A stretch of DNA of 64,000 bases from Photobacterium sanctipauli (GTDB lineage Bacteria > Pseudomonadota > Gammaproteobacteria > Enterobacterales > Vibrionaceae). The stretch is taken from the NCBI RefSeq assembly GCF_003026495.1, contig NZ_PYMA01000004.1, positions 62,001 to 126,000 of the forward strand, in the 5' to 3' direction. Shown one piece after another: positions 1 through 8,429 of the stretch. The stretch's first letter is position 1, and every line of letters begins with the position of its first letter. Below the pieces are notes generated by a model, which worked only from the letters and a program-made list of their open reading frames with translations, searched no databases and was not told the DNA's origin. Position numbers and translations under genes: made by a program.

Positions 1-369
1 AAGCAGACCCAAGGCAAGCTGCGTTTGCCCGAACAACCTGTTGTTGATGTGACTGGCTATGAGATTCACGCTGGGGTGACAGAAGGCGTACGTGATGACT
101 CGCCAGTTATGTTAACTGACGGGCCTGATGGTCAAATGGGTGTCGATAACCAAGTGTTTGGTACGTATTTGCACGGTATCTTTGAGCAGCAAGGTGCCTG
201 TGATGCCATTCTATCTTGGGCTGGCCTTGAGGCGACGCAAACACCAGATTTTGATCTTCTACGTGAGCAAGGGATCGATCGCGTGGCGGATATGCTAGAA
301 GAAAGTATGGACTTGAAAAAACTATGGCCGGAGTGGGCTGATAAGTTCGACGCTGGATTTACACGCTAA
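1..369 (+). CDS. cobQ: Cobyric acid synthase, C-terminal part (cut by window edge)
   Basis: The reading frame is open from the first base, so only the last 122 codons of a longer gene are present. The translation contains GYEIHAG and the GTYLHGIF block, which carries the catalytic histidine of the class I glutamine amidotransferase domain in CobQ/CbiP. The C-terminal helix ends in LKKLWPEWADKFDAGFTR. The enzyme uses glutamine and ATP to amidate four side-chain carboxylates of adenosylcobyrinic acid diamide in cobalamin synthesis. The amidotransferase Cys and the ATP-binding half lie outside the window. The neighbour downstream is unrelated, so this is probably the last gene of its unit. Confidence 0.88.
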   Translation, partial: KQTQGKLRLPEQPVVDVTGYEIHAGVTEGVRDDSPVMLTDGPDGQMGVDNQVFGTYLHGIFEQQGACDAILSWAGLEATQTPDFDLLREQGIDRVADMLEESMDLKKLWPEWADKFDAGFTR

Positions 370-556
370 TTTCTTTGAGCGCTAATCTTCATTAATTCCT
401 CATTCTTGATGGTACTGTGCTTTTCCTAAGATCCTCTTCTTAAGTGAAAAGCACAGAAATGCTCTACACTTATAGCCAAGTAAACAGAATATCTGTGATG
501 CATTGTATTGCCTCGCGGTAGTTTTATTGTTGGTCTCATATGTAAGAGGGATGAAT

Positions 557-1090
557 ATGATTCTAGAAGTGACGCCGAGCATAAGAACACAACGCCTTTA
601 TGTCCGACCTTGGCATGAGGGTGATATGCCCAGCTTACATAGGATTATGTCCAACCAGTCCGTTCATACATATACCGATGAATCACCATGGACAGAAGAA
701 AGAGCGAGAGCAGTACTAGATTGGTGCAATGCCAATAAAATGGGTTGGAAGTGGAAAGGGGGATATTTTAATTGCCCGTTGCTACTTGCTGAGTGTAACA
801 CCCTTATTGGTAGGGTCGGTCTTAACCCCTATGGCGATAACGACGGTATTGCAGAAATAGAATGGACGATTTGTGAAGATCATTGGCATCAAGGCTATGC
901 GACTGAGATAGGTAAAGCCATTCTAGAGTATGGCTTTGGTGAAGGTGGCTTTGCCAGCATTGTTGGCTTTACATCGACACGCAACATGTCAGCCCGTCAA
1001 GTGATGAAAAAGATTGGTATGGAACATATAGGTGATCGAGAGCAACACAATCGTAAGCTGAGCTTTTTTCAAATAAAACGGGAGCAATAA
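557..1090 (+). CDS. GNAT-family N-acetyltransferase (RimJ/RimL-like)
   Basis: A protein of about 178 aa of the acetyltransferase_3 type. It opens with a typical strand (TQRLYVRPW), and the acetyl-CoA region contains HQGYATEIGKAILEYGF, followed by STRNMSARQVMKKIGM, the usual SxxVxxKxGF-like element. RimJ/RimL-like enzymes acetylate protein N-termini, amino acids or small molecules, and the substrate cannot be read from sequence. An in-frame ATG at 551 also exists. I chose 557 because the AAGAGGG ribosome site (544-550) then has normal spacing. The gene stands alone between cobQ and a convergent ABC operon and ends in a strong hairpin. Confidence 0.8.
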   Translation: MILEVTPSIRTQRLYVRPWHEGDMPSLHRIMSNQSVHTYTDESPWTEERARAVLDWCNANKMGWKWKGGYFNCPLLLAECNTLIGRVGLNPYGDNDGIAEIEWTICEDHWHQGYATEIGKAILEYGFGEGGFASIVGFTSTRNMSARQVMKKIGMEHIGDREQHNRKLSFFQIKREQ

Positions 1091-1106
1091 TTGCTCCCGA
1101 TTTTTA
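1079..1106 (+). terminator. Rho-independent terminator of the GNAT gene
   Basis: A perfect 9-bp stem (CGGGAGCAA with TTGCTCCCG) is followed by ATTTTTA. The loop of the hairpin is the TAA stop codon of the acetyltransferase, so the last codons form the left arm. Confidence 0.8.
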
Positions 1107-1129
1107 TGGGTATTAATAGGATTGGATAA

Positions 1130-1155
1130 ATAACAGCGCTTGTTTTAGCGCTGTT
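1130..1155 (-). terminator. Terminator of the amino acid ABC transporter operon
   Basis: A perfect 9-bp inverted repeat, AACAGCGCT and AGCGCTGTT, separated by 6 bases. It overlaps the stop codon of the last permease gene, and read on the minus strand it is followed by a modest T-rich stretch. Confidence 0.6.
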
Positions 1156-2059
1156 TATGCCTTTGGCTGCGCTTCTCAAGTTTGCTGAATAGGAAAGACA
1201 AGCTAAGGCAGAGCAATAGGTAACCGGCTCCCACCAGCAACCAAATTTCAAAGATCAGCCCTGACGAGTTGGCGATTTCACTGCCAACGAAGGTGAGCTC
1301 TTGAATCGAAATCAACGAGATAATCGAAGAGTCTTTGACCAGAGAAATAAACTGGCCTGCCAGCGGGGGAACAATGCCACTTAAGGCCTGCGGGAAAATA
1401 ACGTAGCGGAAGCGGTCCAACTTATTCAGTCCTAATGAGTCGGCGGCTTCCCATTGCCCTTTAGCGATGGCATCAATACCGGAACGGACGATCTCAGCAA
1501 TATAAGCGGCTGCAATCAAACCCACACACAAAACACCAGAAAATAGGTTTTCCCATAACTTTGCGGGGCCGAAAAGCAATGACTGTATGGTGTTAATGTC
1601 ATCAGGTGTGTTACGTAAAATAGACTCAAGGCCAATAGCTGGCACAAGTTGGCTTGAGATGAAAAAGTAAAAGATAAAGACGAAAACCAGTGGCGGAATG
1701 TTCCGTACTAACTGGATATAGGCTTGTGCTGGCAGGCGCAGTACGATAAATGATGAGCGTCTCGCCAAGCCTAGCAGTAAGCCAAGAAGGCCAGCAAATA
1801 ACATTCCCCATAAGCTTAACCGTATTGTGGCGATAAAGCCTTGGAAGAAGTAGGGTAGCTCACCATTTCTTCCCGATGAGAAGATCAGTTGGAAGGCTTT
1901 ATCCCAGTTCCATTGATAGTGGATCCCGACTGATGAGCGGTACCATAGCCAAGTGACAAACGCAGCCAGGATAACCAGCAATACCCCGTCGAGCTTATTA
2001 AGTTTAGGTAGTGCCGAGAATGTTTTTCTCGGCACTTTTTGCATAGTCATTTGAGACAA
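1145..2059 (-). CDS. Polar amino acid ABC transporter, permease 2
   Basis: An inner-membrane protein of about 304 aa of the HisM/GlnP type. It has a hydrophobic segment near residues 27-42, a cluster of further membrane segments, and the cytoplasmic coupling helix EAADSLGLNKLDRFRYVIFPQAL (shown by its EAA...G pattern) near the last third. It would pair with the other permease of the operon to import a polar amino acid, probably of the Glu/Asp/Gln group. It is the last gene of the operon and starts 3 bases after the binding-protein gene ends. The first codon is TTG; ATG codons three and five residues later are alternatives. The long N-terminal loop before the permease domain resembles the GltJ/AatM arrangement. 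Confidence 0.85.
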   Translation of the reverse strand: MSQMTMQKVPRKTFSALPKLNKLDGVLLVILAAFVTWLWYRSSVGIHYQWNWDKAFQLIFSSGRNGELPYFFQGFIATIRLSLWGMLFAGLLGLLLGLARRSSFIVLRLPAQAYIQLVRNIPPLVFVFIFYFFISSQLVPAIGLESILRNTPDDINTIQSLLFGPAKLWENLFSGVLCVGLIAAAYIAEIVRSGIDAIAKGQWEAADSLGLNKLDRFRYVIFPQALSGIVPPLAGQFISLVKDSSIISLISIQELTFVGSEIANSSGLIFEIWLLVGAGYLLLCLSLSFLFSKLEKRSQRHKQR

Positions 2060-2062
2060 GTG

Positions 2063-2872
2063 TTACTGTCCTTCTGCAATTTGATCTTCCCAGTCAAGCG
2101 TGGTGAACCAGTAGTCGTGACGCTCTTTTAGCCAACCATCTTCGGTGCGGAGTAGAATCCAGTTGTTGAAGAAGTTCAGCAGGTCAAATTCACCATGGCG
2201 AATTGCAAAGGCCTCAGAACCGCGGCTTAAGCGCTCATCAAATGGAATATAAAGCTTGTCGCTGTATTGGATAGCCATTTGCTCAGGTTTTGGTGATGAA
2301 GCCAGTACTGCATGGGCATTGCCGTTTAGCACTTCTTGGAAAGCCTGTGCGTCGTCGTCAAATTGGCGAAGCTTTGCTTTAGGAAAGTATTTCTTGGCTG
2401 TTTGCACGGTAAATGCACCACGACGAACAGACAGAGTCACACTACGCTTATTGTAATCAGCAATGGTGGTTTTATCGGCTGAGTTTTCTTTATGAGCAGC
2501 AAGCTGCACACCGGAGTGAGCATAAGGGGCGGTAAACAAAACGCTCATGTTACGTTCGGGGGTGATAGACATACCACCAATGATGACATCAAATTTGCCG
2601 GCAAGTAGCGCAGGTATGATGCCGTCCCAGGCGGTAGGGATGAACTCAATTTTAAGGCCGGCATCTTTCGCTAATCGACGAGCCACATCGACCTCGAATC
2701 CTACCAACTCACCTTGCTTGTCTCTCATCGCCCAAGGGACGAAGGTCGACATGCCAACCCTAAGCGTACCGCGCTCTTTGATTTCGGTTAATGCCGATTT
2801 ATCAGCGGCACTTGCACCAGCTGCCGTGACTAAAGCAACGGCGGCAAACAGAAACGTTAGTATTTTTTTCAT
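2063..2872 (-). CDS. Polar amino acid ABC transporter, periplasmic substrate-binding protein
   Basis: A 269-aa protein of the SBP_bac_3 family. A clear signal peptide (MKKILTFLFAAVALVTAAGASA) precedes the mature chain, which has the family's first ligand strand GTLRVGMSTFVPW, the hinge GKFDVIIGGMSITPER and the second-lobe element RRGAFTVQTAKK. It would capture the amino acid in the periplasm. A longer frame to 2905 exists, but the chosen ATG has GGAG/AAAGG directly upstream and gives a normal signal peptide. The gene sits between the two permease genes, 59 bases after permease 1. The ligand cannot be assigned from sequence. Confidence 0.9.
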   Translation of the reverse strand: MKKILTFLFAAVALVTAAGASAADKSALTEIKERGTLRVGMSTFVPWAMRDKQGELVGFEVDVARRLAKDAGLKIEFIPTAWDGIIPALLAGKFDVIIGGMSITPERNMSVLFTAPYAHSGVQLAAHKENSADKTTIADYNKRSVTLSVRRGAFTVQTAKKYFPKAKLRQFDDDAQAFQEVLNGNAHAVLASSPKPEQMAIQYSDKLYIPFDERLSRGSEAFAIRHGEFDLLNFFNNWILLRTEDGWLKERHDYWFTTLDWEDQIAEGQ

Positions 2873-2931
2873 GCTTCCTTTCTCCTGTAATTCCCAACCT
2901 TCCATTATTCGTTGTCATTGTTGGGAGTAAG

Positions 2932-3753
2932 TTAGTAACTTGGTGTGGCTAGCTTATGCTCTAGCCAAGCAGCAAAACCAGACAGTAACAGTGTGACGCA
3001 TAGGTAGATCCCAGCAACGGTAAACCAAACCTCAAAAGGCATTGCGGTGTCGGCAACGATGTTTCTGCCTTCTGTGGTTAAATCAAAAATCGCCATGACA
3101 CTTACGATCGATGAGTTTTTTACCAACGAAACTGACTCGTTGGTCAATGGCGGTAAGATTCGCTTGATGACCTGTGGCAGTATCACGAACCGATAACTAT
3201 CAACTTTTGATAGTGCTAAGCTGTCTGCGGCTTCATATTGGCCCTTGCTGATACTGTTTAAGCCGGCCCTGAAGATCTCGGCAGTATAGGCTCCCTGAAA
3301 TAAAGACAGTGCCAGCACTGCAGTGGTGAAACGCTCTAACCCAAGTACTGGGCCGAATACAAAATAAAGCAGGTAGATTTGAACCAGCAAAGGGGTGTTG
3401 CGAATCAATTCAATGTAACCGTGAGCAATGAACCGACCAACAACTGAATTTGATAGTCTAAGAAGTGCAACGGTGAGCCCTATCACTAAGGTGAACACGA
3501 GGCTGACGGCTGAGATCTCCAGTGTCACCCTTAAGCCTTCAAGCAATTCAGCTGGAAACCATTCACCATCTTCAACGAACCATAAATACTGCGGGATCCG
3601 ATACCATTGCCAACGGTAGTTCATTGCCTCGGCACCAGCATCGAGTAGCCAGAATAGCCCCGCAGAGACAATGGCCACTTGAAGCAAGCCAGATAAAACG
3701 GGTTTACTGATTTTAAGACCAATGGCGGCGAATGATTTAAACGTCTTACTCAT
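2932..3753 (-). CDS. Polar amino acid ABC transporter, permease 1
   Basis: A 273-aa HisM/GlnP-type inner-membrane permease with five or so hydrophobic segments and the coupling motif EAADSLALSKVDSYRFVILPQ. It also has the family's RNTPLLVQIYLLYF block. It is the second gene of the operon, 11 bases after the ATPase gene, and forms the membrane channel with the permease encoded two genes later. Both permeases share the same layout, as expected for a heterodimeric importer. Confidence 0.88.
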   Translation of the reverse strand: MSKTFKSFAAIGLKISKPVLSGLLQVAIVSAGLFWLLDAGAEAMNYRWQWYRIPQYLWFVEDGEWFPAELLEGLRVTLEISAVSLVFTLVIGLTVALLRLSNSVVGRFIAHGYIELIRNTPLLVQIYLLYFVFGPVLGLERFTTAVLALSLFQGAYTAEIFRAGLNSISKGQYEAADSLALSKVDSYRFVILPQVIKRILPPLTNESVSLVKNSSIVSVMAIFDLTTEGRNIVADTAMPFEVWFTVAGIYLCVTLLLSGFAAWLEHKLATPSY

Positions 3754-3764
3754 ATCCGCCCCTG

Positions 3765-4502
3765 TTAGTAGCTCAAGATCTGCTCAAGGAATGTTTGGGT
3801 ACGAGGCTGCTGCGGCATATCAAATAATTGCGATGGCGGCGCTATTTCGACAATTTCCCCTTCATCCATGAAAACAACACGATCCGCGACTTGGCGAGCA
3901 AATCCCATTTCGTGGGTAACACATACCATTGTCATCCCTTCGTCGGCGAGCTCTTTCATGACATCCAATACCTCACGAATCATCTCAGGGTCGAGGGCAG
4001 ATGTCGGTTCATCGAAAAGCAATATTTCAGGCTTCATACATAATGAACGAGCAATAGCGACACGTTGTTGTTGGCCGCCTGAAAGTTGAGCCGGATACTT
4101 ATCAGCTTGATGGGCAATATGAACGCGATCGAGATACTTCATTGCCAGTGCGTTTGCTTCGTCTTTGCTCAGCTTAAGTGTTCGACGTGGGGCGAGGGTA
4201 AGGTTTTCTAGAACAGTCATATGAGGAAAGAGGTTGAAGTGTTGAAACACCATGCCGACCATTCCCCTAATCGATCTTAGGTGTTTTTCATTGAGCGGTT
4301 GACCACCTATCAACAATTGACCTTCGTTATATTGCTCAAGCCCGTTGATACAGCGGATAAGTGTGGATTTACCAGAGCCAGATGGTCCACAGATGACCAA
4401 CCTTTCACCACGTTCAATGTTGAGATTGATGTTCTTTAGCGCCTGAAAGTCACCGTACCACTTATCGACATTTTGAAACGAGATGACGGATGTATCAGTC
4501 AT
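3765..4502 (-). CDS. Polar amino acid ABC transporter, ATP-binding protein (GlnQ type)
   Basis: A 245-aa nucleotide-binding protein. Walker A is GPSGSGKST at residues 39-47, the Q-loop is [10 protein letters not shown] near 85-94, the ABC signature LSGGQQQR is at 140-147, and Walker [12 protein letters not shown] is at 161-171 with the switch His in CVTHEMG. It powers the importer formed with the next three genes and is the promoter-proximal gene of the operon. The length and motifs match GlnQ/HisP/GltL; the substrate specificity lies in the binding protein. Confidence 0.93.
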   Translation of the reverse strand: MTDTSVISFQNVDKWYGDFQALKNINLNIERGERLVICGPSGSGKSTLIRCINGLEQYNEGQLLIGGQPLNEKHLRSIRGMVGMVFQHFNLFPHMTVLENLTLAPRRTLKLSKDEANALAMKYLDRVHIAHQADKYPAQLSGGQQQRVAIARSLCMKPEILLFDEPTSALDPEMIREVLDVMKELADEGMTMVCVTHEMGFARQVADRVVFMDEGEIVEIAPPSQLFDMPQQPRTQTFLEQILSY

Positions 4503-4743
4503 TACATGACCTCGTAATGATATAAGTTATTGAATCCATGTTATGGCTTTGCGAAACAAATTTCAAAGTAATGTTTCTGTATGCGTGGTGTAGCACTAGT
4601 TTCTGGTTATATATTCACGTGATTGCTTGATTTATATGCAAAACTGAAGAAATTCGCAATTAATGTGAATTAGGGTTTGCACTGCTCATAATAAGAAGAT
4701 AAGTTAAAGTCAATTGGAAGAGAAATTTACTGTCAACCATGGT

Positions 4744-4761
4744 TGTACAAAAATGTTTACG
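4744..4761 (+). promoter_or_regulatory. TyrR-box-like operator upstream of aroG
   Basis: The sequence TGTACA-AAAATG-TTTACG matches the TyrR consensus TGTAAA-N6-TTTACA at 10 of 12 defined positions. It ends 31 bases before the chosen aroG start. Control of DAHP synthase genes by TyrR is known in enterobacteria; its action here is inferred from motif and position only. Confidence 0.5.
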
Positions 4762-4792
4762 GTTGGCAGGTGAGTATATTCAGGAAGTAAAG

Positions 4793-5842
4793 ATGCATAA
4801 GACTGATGACGTTCGCATTCGCGAGATTAAAGAGCTACTACCACCCGTTGCTGTACTGGAGCGTTTCCCTGCGACAGAAGCAGCGTCAGAGACGGTTTAC
4901 CAAGCTCGCCAAGCGATTCACAAGATGCTTAACGGTGACGATGATCGCCTATTGGTTATTGTTGGCCCTTGTTCAATTCACGATCCTAAAGCGGCGCTGG
5001 AGTACGGCCAGAAGCTAAAAGTGTTGCGTGAAGAGTTGAAGGACGATCTTGAAGTTGTTATGCGTGTTTACTTTGAAAAACCACGTACAACAGTCGGTTG
5101 GAAGGGCCTAATCAACGACCCGTACATGGATGATAGCTTCCAGCTCAATGATGGTCTTCGTATTGGTCGTAAGCTTTTGCTAGACCTAACGGATATGGGT
5201 GTGCCAACGGCAGGTGAATTCCTAGATATGATCACACCTCAGTACATGGGTGATTTGATCAGCTGGGGTGCTATCGGTGCACGTACTACTGAATCACAGG
5301 TACACCGTGAGCTAGCATCTGGTCTTTCTTGTCCTGTTGGCTTCAAGAACGGTACTGATGGTAACATTAAGATTGCAACGGATGCGATTGGCTCATCAAG
5401 CGCGCCGCACCACTTCTTGTCAGTGACCAAATACGGCCATTCGGCGATTGTTTCAACGGCAGGTAACGAAGATTGTCATATCATCCTTCGTGGTGGTAAA
5501 GAGCCAAACTACAGCGCAGAGCACGTTAATGACATCACGAGCCAACTAGAAAAAGCTGGCCTACGCCAGAAGGTGATGATTGACTTCAGCCACGCAAACA
5601 GCCTAAAACAATTCCAACGTCAGCCGCTTGTTTCGGAAGATGTGGGCTCGCAAATTGCAGGTGGTAACGATGCAATCTTCGGTGTAATGATTGAAAGTCA
5701 CCTTGTAGAAGGTCGTCAAGACATTGTTGATGGTGTTGCGCCAACTTACGGCCAGAGCATTACCGATGCTTGTATTGGTTGGGAAGATACTGAAAAAGTA
5801 CTACGCCAACTTGCCGGTGACGTTCAGAAACGACGCAAGTAA
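4793..5842 (+). CDS. aroG: 3-deoxy-7-phosphoheptulonate (DAHP) synthase, AroG type
   Basis: A 349-aa protein, the usual size of AroG (350 aa). It catalyses the first step of the shikimate pathway, condensing phosphoenolpyruvate and erythrose 4-phosphate. Characteristic blocks include VGPCSIHDP, RVYFEKPRTTVGWKGL, AGEFLDMITPQY, GARTTESQVHRE and the metal-binding HIILRGGK and MIDFSHANS. The N-terminus RIREIKELLPP is the regulatory arm seen in the feedback-inhibited E. coli isozymes and looks most like the phenylalanine-sensitive one. The frame is open back to 4739, but the ATG at 4793 follows AGGAAGTAAAG and yields the family length. A TyrR-like box lies just upstream and a strong terminator follows. 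Confidence 0.95.
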   Translation: MHKTDDVRIREIKELLPPVAVLERFPATEAASETVYQARQAIHKMLNGDDDRLLVIVGPCSIHDPKAALEYGQKLKVLREELKDDLEVVMRVYFEKPRTTVGWKGLINDPYMDDSFQLNDGLRIGRKLLLDLTDMGVPTAGEFLDMITPQYMGDLISWGAIGARTTESQVHRELASGLSCPVGFKNGTDGNIKIATDAIGSSSAPHHFLSVTKYGHSAIVSTAGNEDCHIILRGGKEPNYSAEHVNDITSQLEKAGLRQKVMIDFSHANSLKQFQRQPLVSEDVGSQIAGGNDAIFGVMIESHLVEGRQDIVDGVAPTYGQSITDACIGWEDTEKVLRQLAGDVQKRRK

Positions 5843-5865
5843 GACAACAGCGATTATACCGCGAT

Positions 5866-5889
5866 AAAAACCGGCTTCGGCCGGTTTTT
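5866..5889 (+). terminator. Rho-independent terminator of aroG
   Basis: CCGGC-TTCG-GCCGG forms a tight stem with a TTCG tetraloop, flanked by five A upstream and five T downstream. Confidence 0.92.
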
Positions 5890-5959
5890 GTATTTAATGG
5901 TGCTGTATTTAACGATGTTGAAATTAATAATATTGCTTTAGTGATAGTCGTCTTGAAGC

Positions 5960-6475
5960 CTAATAGGGCGGGTAATTGTTAAACATTTCTTGAATTTGCT
6001 CATCAATGAATTTACGGCGCGAGTCCGGGGTCATGGTTTCTGTCAGTTTACGTTGTGATACTGAACGCCACACGATCTGATTCGTATCGTTTTCAATCAA
6101 CTCTACCACTAACTTGCCGTACCGGTACTCTTTGTATTGCCTTGGTGCACTATAGGCAACCCCCACATTTCGATAGCCGTAACCAAACCCAAAGCTGGTG
6201 CCGTATGATTGAAATTCGGATTGCTCAAGTATTGAGTGTTGAACGGTAAGATCGGCATTTTCTTCGCTCGGTTTTAGTCCTTTGGCGTAAAGCTGACTAG
6301 AAATGGCGTCTTCTACACGAGCTGCGTCGAGAGTGACTGCGTTATTTTCAGCGGAAGGGGCAAACTGGTAGGTTTTAAACTGGCTATAGTTAACGGCACT
6401 GTTGTAGTCTGTTGCCACATCAGCAGTACAGCCTGTTACTAATATCAAGGCTATCAAGCTCGACCATTTCTTCAT
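5960..6475 (-). CDS. DUF4136-type lipoprotein
   Basis: A 171-aa predicted lipoprotein. The signal peptide ends in a lipobox LVTGC, so residues after Cys16 should be lipid-anchored in the cell envelope. The mature part begins with the pattern VATDYNSAVNYSQFKTYQF and continues with DARVEDAISSQLYAKGL and ADLTVQHSI, as in DUF4136 proteins, whose function is unknown. The ATG at 6475 was preferred over one at 6487 because GGGGGTG lies just before it and the signal peptide then starts MKKW. It is monocistronic. Confidence 0.75.
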   Translation of the reverse strand: MKKWSSLIALILVTGCTADVATDYNSAVNYSQFKTYQFAPSAENNAVTLDAARVEDAISSQLYAKGLKPSEENADLTVQHSILEQSEFQSYGTSFGFGYGYRNVGVAYSAPRQYKEYRYGKLVVELIENDTNQIVWRSVSQRKLTETMTPDSRRKFIDEQIQEMFNNYPPY

Positions 6476-6574
6476 CTTCACCCCCATTAAGACAGCAATC
6501 GGTGAACATTTTCAGTATAGCAAACACCCTATAACGATATGTTCCCGTTATTTAAGCGGTTGCTTTGCAATGAA

Positions 6575-6781
6575 TTAATTTTTGCGGTTGAAGATATAGC
6601 CATCATTGAATTCAATATCAGCGGGTTCATTACGTTGAACGAGCTTCTGTGTGACGTTGTCACAGTGTGGGAATTGGCAATATATCGAATACTCGCGATG
6701 TAGTCCATTCTCGACAAATGCGTCTAGAATTTCTGTCGTATCCGCAATCAGCAGTTTGGTGTGAATCTCAAGCATAAGCAT
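6575..6781 (-). CDS. Hypothetical 68-aa protein
   Basis: A short frame with a good ribosome site, AGAAGG seven bases before ATG, and ordinary residue composition (LLIADTTEILDAFVENGLHREYSIYCQ). It contains two Cys near the middle. No family was recognised. It lies alone between two lipoprotein genes. A competing frame at 6529-6717 on the same strand looks like a shadow, with no ribosome site. It may be real, but is unproven. Confidence 0.5.
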   Translation of the reverse strand: MLMLEIHTKLLIADTTEILDAFVENGLHREYSIYCQFPHCDNVTQKLVQRNEPADIEFNDGYIFNRKN

Positions 6782-6985
6782 GATTTAGCCTTCTAAAACC
6801 CTAACTAAAGGGTAGTTCAGCACAGATATCACTGTGTCAAAAAGCTAAGACGCAGGCGACTTAGCGCCGGGTCCATAACGTCATAACCGTTGAATTTAAT
6901 CGACTATTCGCTTTTATTCTGCATTGCGAACCCACTTGGGTATATGCTTAATACCAGCAGCATCTAATTCAAAGGGTGGGCAGGA

Positions 6986-7477
6986 ATGGTGAAACCTCGC
7001 ATATTAGTTGTATCAACCACGTTATTGGTTGCTTCTTGCGTCAGTGATTTGTATTCCAAGCCAGCTGCAACGGCAAATGAAGACATATCTACCTTATCGG
7101 AAGCTTATGTGAAAGCGACAAGAGGTGGTGTACTGGATTTTACTGCTGTTATTCCAGGCAAGGTTTTCCACCCGAGAGACGGTTATATCAGGTATGAACG
7201 GCTTTGGTGTTTGAATGAAGACAAAGGCTCCATTGAGGAATACCTTGAGTTTATGGAGGCCGTTTGTGAGCAAAAAGACGGTGTGATGGATGGTGAGTGG
7301 TGTGTTTCAACCCGTCATCAACTTCCTCTGTTTAGTGCGACTATTGAACAAAATGGTACTACCTGCACGGGGGGAGACCTGACGACTATTATCAATACCA
7401 TTGAACCCATATCTTCTGCCACTTCTTCTGAGTGGAGAGCCACCGCACAAGCTTTTGGATTCCAAACCGATAGGTGA
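6986..7477 (+). CDS. Hypothetical lipoprotein
   Basis: A 163-aa protein with an N-terminal signal and lipobox (TTLLVASC, Cys17), so probably an envelope lipoprotein. Four further Cys in the mature part (in LWCLNED, AVCEQKD, EWCVSTR and TTCTGG) could form two disulfides in the periplasm. No domain was recognised. A GGTGGGCAGGA ribosome site lies just before the start and a hairpin at the stop codon suggests a single-gene unit. Confidence 0.65.
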   Translation: MVKPRILVVSTTLLVASCVSDLYSKPAATANEDISTLSEAYVKATRGGVLDFTAVIPGKVFHPRDGYIRYERLWCLNEDKGSIEEYLEFMEAVCEQKDGVMDGEWCVSTRHQLPLFSATIEQNGTTCTGGDLTTIINTIEPISSATSSEWRATAQAFGFQTDR

Positions 7478-7494
7478 CGGTGTCACCTGTTTTG
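7472..7494 (+). terminator. Hairpin terminator after the hypothetical lipoprotein gene
   Basis: AGGTGAC-GGT-GTCACCT is a perfect 7-bp stem overlapping the TGA stop, followed by GTTTTG. The T-run is short. Confidence 0.5.
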
Positions 7495-7590
7495 TGCTCT
7501 TTGCCCAAATTTCATACTGAAAGCTATTGTTTTGTTGAAATTGTGTTAACGTTACTATAGTTACTGGACTGACCAGATAGGGAGTGCGCA

Positions 7591-8400
7591 ATGGAATGGC
7601 GTCGTTTAAGTATTGAACAACAGCAGGGCATCGTAACCGTTACATTAAACCGACCAGATAAAATGAATGCCCTTGATATGACCATGTTTACTGAACTTGA
7701 TAAAGTAAGTAAACAATTGAGAAAACAGAAAGATGTACGTGCTGTTATTATTAAAGGGGCGGGTGGTAATTTTAGTAGTGGGCTAGACATTAAAAGTGTT
7801 GCGACATCAAAAAAGAAAGCACTATCACTGCTTACGAAATGGTTGCCGGGTAATGCAAATTTAGCGCAAAGGGTGTCTAAAAATTGGCGAGAGTTACCCT
7901 GTCCGGTTATCGCTGTCATTGAAGGGAAGTGTTATGGCGGTGGTATGCAGATTGCAATGGGCGCTGATTTTCGATTTGTCACACCAGATAGTGAAATGTC
8001 GATTATGGAAGTGCGTTGGGGGCTAGTACCTGATATGGCCGGGCTAATGTCTTTACGTGAAGTTGTTGCCAAAGATATTGCGTTGAAGCTAACGATGACA
8101 GGTGAAATACTAACGGGGAAACAAGCTAAAGAGATAGCTTTGGTCACGGAGGTTTGTGAAGAGCCTCTGCAACAAGCGCAATTGCTGTGTCAGCAATTAT
8201 TAAGTGGCTCACCCGATGCACTTGCTGCGATTAAAACCACAACAAATCGGTGTTGGAATAGCTCTCGTCGATATTTACTCGCCCATGAAACGTATAGCCA
8301 AATACGTCTTTTGCTTGGCCGAAATTTTAGTATTGCCGGTAAGCGTCAGCGTAGTAAATCGGATGAAATTGATTATCAGCAACGTCAGTCATTCTGGTAA
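7591..8400 (+). CDS. Crotonase/enoyl-CoA hydratase-isomerase family protein
   Basis: A 269-aa protein with the crotonase fold. It contains TVTLNRPDKMNALD near residues 16-29, the oxyanion-hole block GAGGNFSSGLDIK near 55-67, and the second oxyanion segment IEGKCYGGGMQIAMGADFRF near 110-129. The acidic residue in EVRWGLVPDMAG resembles dienoyl-CoA isomerases and related family members more than canonical hydratases. The enzyme acts on acyl-CoA thioesters in fatty acid metabolism; the exact substrate is not assignable. The start has GGGAG at suitable spacing. It is followed closely by the rhomboid gene and may be co-transcribed. Confidence 0.85.
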   Translation: MEWRRLSIEQQQGIVTVTLNRPDKMNALDMTMFTELDKVSKQLRKQKDVRAVIIKGAGGNFSSGLDIKSVATSKKKALSLLTKWLPGNANLAQRVSKNWRELPCPVIAVIEGKCYGGGMQIAMGADFRFVTPDSEMSIMEVRWGLVPDMAGLMSLREVVAKDIALKLTMTGEILTGKQAKEIALVTEVCEEPLQQAQLLCQQLLSGSPDALAAIKTTTNRCWNSSRRYLLAHETYSQIRLLLGRNFSIAGKRQRSKSDEIDYQQRQSFW

Positions 8401-8429
8401 TTATCACTAGACGTCGCTAGGGGGCAGAA

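Noticed and set aside
6529-6717. Second frame overlapping the 68-aa gene on the minus strand
   Set aside because: No ribosome site and it overlaps the better-supported frame at 6575-6781.
6844-6865. Inverted repeat GCTAAG...CTTAGC upstream of the hypothetical lipoprotein
   Set aside because: Only six-base arms and no T-run; a similar repeat at 62644 may be chance. Not strong enough to call.
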